Made by a program: the position numbers and the translations under genes
Shown here: positions 59,595 through 64,000 of the stretch, one piece after another
Numbering within the stretch: the first letter of the stretch is position 1
Layout of the letters: each line of letters starts with the position of its first letter
Origin: Hyalangium ruber
GTDB lineage: Bacteria > Myxococcota > Myxococcia > Myxococcales > Myxococcaceae
Assembly: GCF_034259325.1 (NCBI RefSeq)
Contig: NZ_JAXIVS010000009.1
Coordinates: forward strand, 310,001-374,000
Reading direction: 5' to 3'
DNA length: 64,000 nt
Notes under the pieces: generated by a model
What the model was told of the DNA's origin: nothing
Databases searched by the model: none
Seen by the model: the letters and a program-made list of their open reading frames with translations, nothing else

Positions 59595-61303
59595 GCTTCC
59601 CTCGCGCGGTGGCGTTCCTCTGGTGGGCCTCGCTGCGCAACCGGGTGCGGCGGCAGATGCAGCGCCTGCGCCAGCCGAAGTACCTCGTCGGATTGTTGGT
59701 GGGTGGCGCCTACCTGTACGCGGTGCTGATTCGGCGGCTGAACTTCCGGGGCTCCATGGAGGTGGTGCCCCCGGAAGGGAGGATGTTCGCCGAGCTGCCA
59801 CTGGCGGCCATGGCGCTGGCGACGCTGGGGGCCGCGTGGGCGTTCGGGCAGGACCGTCCCGCGCTCACGTTCTCGGAGGCGGAGGTTCAGCAGCTCTTCT
59901 CCGCGCCGGTGAGCCGGCGGGGGTTGTTGCACTACAAGCTGGCGCGCGGGTTGTTTGGGGCGTTGACGGGCGCCTTCTTCACCACGCTCTTCGTGGGCCG
60001 GGCGGTAAGCCCGCATCCCCTGCTGTTCTTCGTGGGGGCCACGGTGTCCCTGGCGATCGTGAACCTGCACGTGACCGCCGCCTCGTTCGTGCGCGTGCGG
60101 CTGGCGCGGCTCGGGTGGTTGGGGACGGCGCTCCGGTGGGCGGTCCTGGGAGGGCTGTTCGTGGCCCTGGGCCTGGCCAGCCACTCGGCGCTCGAGGCCC
60201 ACCCGTTGCCTGTGGATACGCGGGGACAGACGGTGGTGCGGGACTGGCTGTACGCGGTGTTGGAGGAGCCCGCGCTTCGGACCGTGCTGTGGCCGGGGAG
60301 GATGCTGGTGGCGCTGCCGATGGCCTCAGGGGTGGGGGAGTTCGTCCGTGCGCTGCCGCTCTCGCTGGGGCTGCTGTTGGCCCACTACCTGTGGGTCTCG
60401 GTGCTGATCGTGCCCTTCGAGGAGGCAGTGGTGGTGCGGGTCGAGGAGCGGGCTCGACTGCGGGGGCCTCGGATGGCGCGGGTCGGCAACTTCGTCCTGC
60501 GGCGGCCGTTCTTCCAGCTCGTGTCGCGGGGACGGCCCGAGGTGGCGCTGCTGTGGAAGAACCTGATCGCCGCGCGGCGGATAGGGGGGCCGGAGATCCT
60601 CCTCGTCCTGGCGTTGCTGGGGCTCGCCTTTCCCGTGGGCACGGCCTTCTTTGCCCCCGAGTCCCTGTCTTCGGTGCGCCAGATCATGGCGAGCGTCTAC
60701 CTGTTCGTCGCGGCCATCCTCACGGTGTTCGGTCCGGTCTCCCTGCGCTCGGATCTGCGCATGGACTTGCCGAAGCTGGACCTGCTGCGGGCGATGCCGT
60801 TGACGGGGTCGCAGGTGGTGGCGGCCGAGCTGCTCGCGCCGGGGCTGTTGCTGGCGATCATGCAGTGGGTGCTGCTCGCCCTGGCGGTGGGGATGGCGCT
60901 CGGGGTGGACTTGCCCTGGGGCTCGGCGCTGTGGGTGGCGGGGGCATTGGGGGTGGCGCCGTTGCTGACGGCCCTGACCTTTGGGGGGCTGTTCGTCCAG
61001 AACGCCGCGGTGGTGCTCTTCCCCACGTGGCTACCGGCGGATGGCGAACGGGCGCGAGGCATTGAAGCGCTGGGCCAACGGGTGTTGACGCTGGCGGGCT
61101 CGTTGCTGGTGCTCGTGGGAGGGCTGGTGCCCGCAGTGCTGGTGGCGTCCCTGGTGGGCTTTGCCCTGGCGGGGTGGCTGGGGGTATGGGCGCTGCCCTT
61201 CGCGGGGCTCACGGCGGCGGCGGGGCTGTTCGCCGAGGTGTTGCTGGGGGTGGCGGCCCTCGGCAGGGCCTTCGACCGGATGGACGTGTCGAGTGAGCCG
61301 TAG
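59591..61303 (+). CDS. ABC exporter permease with about 12 membrane helices
   Basis: 570 aa from GTG 59591. A basic cytoplasmic start (LRNRVRRQMQRLRQP) is followed by about twelve hydrophobic segments, e.g. KYLVGLLVGGAYLYAVLI, VAPLLTALTFGGLFV and LVLVGGLVPAVLVASLVGFA. It is the membrane partner of the preceding ATPase; the layout fits the putative ABC exporters of the ABC-2 group. Substrate unknown. Confidence 0.82.
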   Translation: MSFPRAVAFLWWASLRNRVRRQMQRLRQPKYLVGLLVGGAYLYAVLIRRLNFRGSMEVVPPEGRMFAELPLAAMALATLGAAWAFGQDRPALTFSEAEVQQLFSAPVSRRGLLHYKLARGLFGALTGAFFTTLFVGRAVSPHPLLFFVGATVSLAIVNLHVTAASFVRVRLARLGWLGTALRWAVLGGLFVALGLASHSALEAHPLPVDTRGQTVVRDWLYAVLEEPALRTVLWPGRMLVALPMASGVGEFVRALPLSLGLLLAHYLWVSVLIVPFEEAVVVRVEERARLRGPRMARVGNFVLRRPFFQLVSRGRPEVALLWKNLIAARRIGGPEILLVLALLGLAFPVGTAFFAPESLSSVRQIMASVYLFVAAILTVFGPVSLRSDLRMDLPKLDLLRAMPLTGSQVVAAELLAPGLLLAIMQWVLLALAVGMALGVDLPWGSALWVAGALGVAPLLTALTFGGLFVQNAAVVLFPTWLPADGERARGIEALGQRVLTLAGSLLVLVGGLVPAVLVASLVGFALAGWLGVWALPFAGLTAAAGLFAEVLLGVAALGRAFDRMDVSSEP

Positions 61304-61304
61304 C

Positions 61305-61814
61305 TCACTCGGAGAGCTTCGCGTACTTGCTCGCTTCCGAGAGTTGCTCCGACTGGGGAAATACCTTGCGGGCCAACTCCGCCGTGCGTGCCGCCTCCTC
61401 GGTCTTCTCCAACTCACCCAGGGTTTCGATGAGCCCTGCCCAGGCTTCTTCGAGGCCTTCCAAGGCTTTCGAGACCGCCTCTCGATAAAGGGGCTCGGCG
61501 GCTTGGGGCGAATCCCGCACGACGCTCATGAAGCGAGCCATTCCGATAAGAGCCCCGGTCTCTCGTCCAGAGGCTTCGAGGGCGTGGCGCAGAACCTGTT
61601 CGACCTCATCGAAGAAGGTCGCTGGGTCCTGGACGCCCTCTTTGCCCCAGAGCATGGCCCTGCTCGAAACCAATAACCCTGGGACGAAGGCTGGGCAGCA
61701 GGCCTTCAGCTCCGCGAGGAGCTGCAACTGGCGGGGGCTCCCCCATTCCAGGCTTCTTGCTTCAGAGAGCATCTGCTGAAGCTCATGGGGTTTTGGGTGC
61801 ATGAGGTCGCTCAC
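61305..61814 (-). CDS. Small helical-repeat protein, function unknown
   Basis: 169 aa from GTG 61814, which overlaps the lipoprotein stop. All-helical with TPR-like periodicity (SPQAAEPLYREAVSKALEGLEEAW, EKTEEAARTAELARKVF). No family recognised. Its stop lies only one base from the stop of the rightward permease. Confidence 0.65.
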   Translation of the reverse strand: MSDLMHPKPHELQQMLSEARSLEWGSPRQLQLLAELKACCPAFVPGLLVSSRAMLWGKEGVQDPATFFDEVEQVLRHALEASGRETGALIGMARFMSVVRDSPQAAEPLYREAVSKALEGLEEAWAGLIETLGELEKTEEAARTAELARKVFPQSEQLSEASKYAKLSE

Positions 61815-62266
61815 AGTTTCTGGAGGAGTCGAGAGTTGTCTTTCGCTACATCCTTCAAGAGCTTCAGCGCGGTCTGAAGCTCCTTCTTGGTGGCGATGCT
61901 GAAGTCCCCTGCGTCGTACATCTTTTGGAGGTCGTGGCGGGTAAAGTCCTTGAGGCGGGAGGGGAAGCTGGGGACGCGCTGGAGTCGAGCGGGAATCTCG
62001 CCCAGCTTCATCGAGAGATCCGCGATCTGTCGTCGGAAGGCGGTAGCGGTCGCCTGTTCGACGAGGCCCGAAGCGGCGGAATCCGCGACGAGCGCTTCAG
62101 CCTCCGCGAATTGACCTTCGGAGATCAGGTGGGTGATCCGGGCCTCAGCACTGTTGCGCCCGAAGCCTCCGCCGCCGCCGTCATCGACGTGAGCGCAGGC
62201 GAGCAGCAACTGGGCTCCGAGCAGGACCGCAAGGACCCATGGCGGTTGATGTAGGGGTGAGTTCAT
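61811..62266 (-). CDS. Predicted lipoprotein, possibly a myxobacterial paralogous family
   Basis: 151 aa from ATG 62266. The signal peptide ends in a lipobox (LLLACAH). A Gly run (DDGGGGGFG) follows, then helices. The C-terminal FPSRLKDFTRHDLQKMYDAGDF is reminiscent of myxobacterial lipoproteins of the DUF2380/TIGR02269 kind (memory, uncertain). It forms a pair with the helical-repeat gene by GTGA overlap. Confidence 0.65.
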   Translation of the reverse strand: MNSPLHQPPWVLAVLLGAQLLLACAHVDDGGGGGFGRNSAEARITHLISEGQFAEAEALVADSAASGLVEQATATAFRRQIADLSMKLGEIPARLQRVPSFPSRLKDFTRHDLQKMYDAGDFSIATKKELQTALKLLKDVAKDNSRLLQKL

Positions 62267-62453
62267 CCCGATCGGAGGGTAGCTGGAGAACAGGGATTTC
62301 CCGCGCCGTCCCGGCTGTTTATCGGAGTCCACCGGCGAGGACCCCGGGCTCGCACAGGTGCAGTCCTGGCGACAGGGCGGGCCCTTGGAGCGGCTCCCGG
62401 GATGCCTCGCTTGTTGCTTAGGAAGCGAGCCTCCCATAAGAGGCGCAGCGATC

Positions 62454-64000
62454 ATGGCGATGAACGAGCGTTACGAGCCGCAGGCGATTGAAGGCAAGTG
62501 GCAGACCCGCTGGGAAGAGGCGGGCGTTTTCCGGGCGGGCACCCGACCGGGAGCCCCCAAGAAATACATCCTCGAGATGCTGCCGTACCCCAGCGGCAAG
62601 ATGCACATGGGGCACGTGCGCAACTACCTCATCGGGGACGTATACGCGCGCTACTTCCGGATGCGCGGCCACGACGTGCTCCACCCCATGGGCTGGGATG
62701 CCTTCGGCCTTCCCGCCGAGAACGCCGCCATCAAGGACGGCGTCCACCCGGCCGTGCGCACCCAGGAGAACATCGACTCCTTCAAGGCGGAGATCCGCTC
62801 GCTGGGTTACAGCTACGATTGGTCCCGCGAGGTCAACACCAGCCGGCCCGAGTACTACCGCTGGAACCAGTGGTTCTTCATCCAGATGCTGGAGCGTGGG
62901 CTGGTCTACCGCCGCTTCAGCAAGGTGAACTGGTGTACCGGCTGCCACACCGTCATCGCCAACGAGCAGGTGAAGGAAGGCGTGTGCGAGCGCTGCGACT
63001 CGCCGGTGGTGGACAAGGACATGCCCGAGTGGGCGTTCCGCATCACCAAGTACTCCCAGGCGCTGCTGGACGGGTTGGACCAGCTCAAGGAGTGGCCCGA
63101 GCGCATCACCAGCATGCAGCGCAACTGGATCGGCCGCTCCGAGGGCGCCGAGGCCGACTTCGCCGTGAAGGGCAGTGACGAGAAGGTCCGCGTCTTCACC
63201 ACCCGCATCGACACCGTATACGGCTGCACCTACGTGGTGCTGGCGCCGGATCACAAGCTGGTGGCGAAGATCACCACGCCCGAGCGCCGCGCCGAGGTGG
63301 AGGCCTTCGCCACGAAGATGGCGGCCATCAACAAGATCGACCGCACGGCCGAGGGTGTCACCAAGGAGGGCGTCTTCACCGGCGCCTACGCCCTCAACCC
63401 GTTCACCGGCCAGCCGGTGCCCATCTGGATCGCCAACTTCGTGCTGTCCGACTACGGCACGGGCGCGGTGATGAGCGTGCCGGCGCACGACGCGCGCGAC
63501 TTCGAGTTCGCGCGCAAGTACAGCCTGCCCATCCAGGTCGTCATCCAGCCGGCCACGGGCGACAAGCTGCCCCCAGGCGACAAGCTGGAGGCCGCCTACA
63601 CGGAGTATGGCGTGCTGGCGGACTCGGGCGAGTTCACCGGGCTCGCCTCCGAAGAGGCCCGCCGCAAGATGGCGGCGAAGCTGGAGTCCGAGGGCCGGGG
63701 CAAGTTCACGGTGACGTACCGCCAGAAGGACTGGGGCTTCAGCCGCCAGCGCTACTGGGGCACGCCCATCCCCATCGTCTACTGCGAGAAGTGCGACCCG
63801 GAGCGCAAGGGCATCCCCGTGCCCGTGGATCAGCTGCCCGTGCGCATGCCGGAGATCGACACCCAGGCGGTGCTCACCGGCAAGGGCGAGCCGCCCCTGG
63901 CGAAGGTCGCCTCGTGGGTGAACACCACCTGCCCGAAGTGCAACGGCCCCGCGCGCCGCGAGGCGGAGACGATGGATACCTTCGTCGACTCCACCTGGTA
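62454..64000 (+). CDS. leuS: Leucyl-tRNA synthetase, N-terminal 515 residues
   Basis: The frame from ATG 62454 stays open to the window edge. The class-I HIGH motif is HMGH in LPYPSGKMHMGHVRNYLIGD. A zinc-binding segment (WCTGCHTVIANEQV, CERCDSP) and the CP1 editing domain (YGTGAVMSVPAHDARDFEFA) are present. The KMSKS loop and anticodon-binding domain lie beyond the window. It charges tRNA-Leu. The upstream 187 bp show no T-box-like structure. Confidence 0.97.
   Translation, partial: MAMNERYEPQAIEGKWQTRWEEAGVFRAGTRPGAPKKYILEMLPYPSGKMHMGHVRNYLIGDVYARYFRMRGHDVLHPMGWDAFGLPAENAAIKDGVHPAVRTQENIDSFKAEIRSLGYSYDWSREVNTSRPEYYRWNQWFFIQMLERGLVYRRFSKVNWCTGCHTVIANEQVKEGVCERCDSPVVDKDMPEWAFRITKYSQALLDGLDQLKEWPERITSMQRNWIGRSEGAEADFAVKGSDEKVRVFTTRIDTVYGCTYVVLAPDHKLVAKITTPERRAEVEAFATKMAAINKIDRTAEGVTKEGVFTGAYALNPFTGQPVPIWIANFVLSDYGTGAVMSVPAHDARDFEFARKYSLPIQVVIQPATGDKLPPGDKLEAAYTEYGVLADSGEFTGLASEEARRKMAAKLESEGRGKFTVTYRQKDWGFSRQRYWGTPIPIVYCEKCDPERKGIPVPVDQLPVRMPEIDTQAVLTGKGEPPLAKVASWVNTTCPKCNGPARREAETMDTFVDSTW

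Overview
The window is high-GC DNA with GC-rich third codon positions, frequent GTG/TTG starts and many 1-4 nt gene overlaps. A HEAT-repeat chemosensory cluster, a pst/pho locus with an OprP-like porin, small TPR/lipoprotein pairs and a yceD-rpmF-plsX-fab-rib housekeeping string together suggest a myxobacterium (Myxococcales, Cystobacterineae; something like Archangium, Cystobacter or Myxococcus). This is inference from content; no 16S gene is present. The window has two parts that meet at a tRNA-Arg(CCG) gene at 24076-24149.

Left part (1-24 kb) is a dense island of conflict and defence genes. It contains: (i) a ubiquitin-like conjugation module, with a DUF2604-like Ubl ending in Gly-Gly, a CEHH-type E2-like protein, a ThiF/E1-like enzyme, and a convergent JAB/JAMM deconjugase (998-3965). 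(ii) A four-gene operon (4704-14849) in which every junction is an ATGA overlap: a ClpB-D2-like AAA+ ATPase, a radical-SAM protein of the NrdG activase type, a 2084-aa zinc-ribbon/kinase-like/DUF4011-like/SF1-helicase/nuclease fusion, and a coiled-coil protein. I know of no named system with exactly this composition, so it is the best candidate for something undescribed. (iii) A three-component ABC ATPase (ABC-3C) system with a DUF4297 nuclease (15968-19604). (iv) A two-gene CBASS with a CD-NTase and a four-TM effector (19792-21595). (v) A Beta-family/sce7726 pair (21798-23430). A tRNA-like structure and the tRNA-Arg with its terminator lie at the right edge.

Right part (24-64 kb) is core chromosome. 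First come a lone receiver and a ceramide-glucosyltransferase-like enzyme. Next is the phosphate locus, all on the minus strand: phoB-phoR-metallophosphoesterase, a second PhoB-type regulator, an OprP/O-type porin, then pstSCAB-phoU. Four sites with repeats at exact 11-bp steps look like Pho boxes, and one of them precedes the glycosyltransferase, which suggests glycolipid remodelling under phosphate limitation. Then, on the plus strand: yceD-rpmF-plsX-fabH-fabD-fabG-acpP-fabF (fatty acids), rpiB, glyA, nrdR, ribD-ribE-ribBA-ribH-nusB (riboflavin), and a chemosensory cluster (receiver, CheA, two CheW, HEAT protein, CheR, CheB, CheY) with no methyl-accepting receptor, followed by a two-gene ABC exporter. 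The window ends inside leuS.

Points to note in the core part: RibBA has lost the catalytic loop of its GTP cyclohydrolase II half; an M17-peptidase N-terminal domain stands alone; and the Che cluster has no receptor gene.
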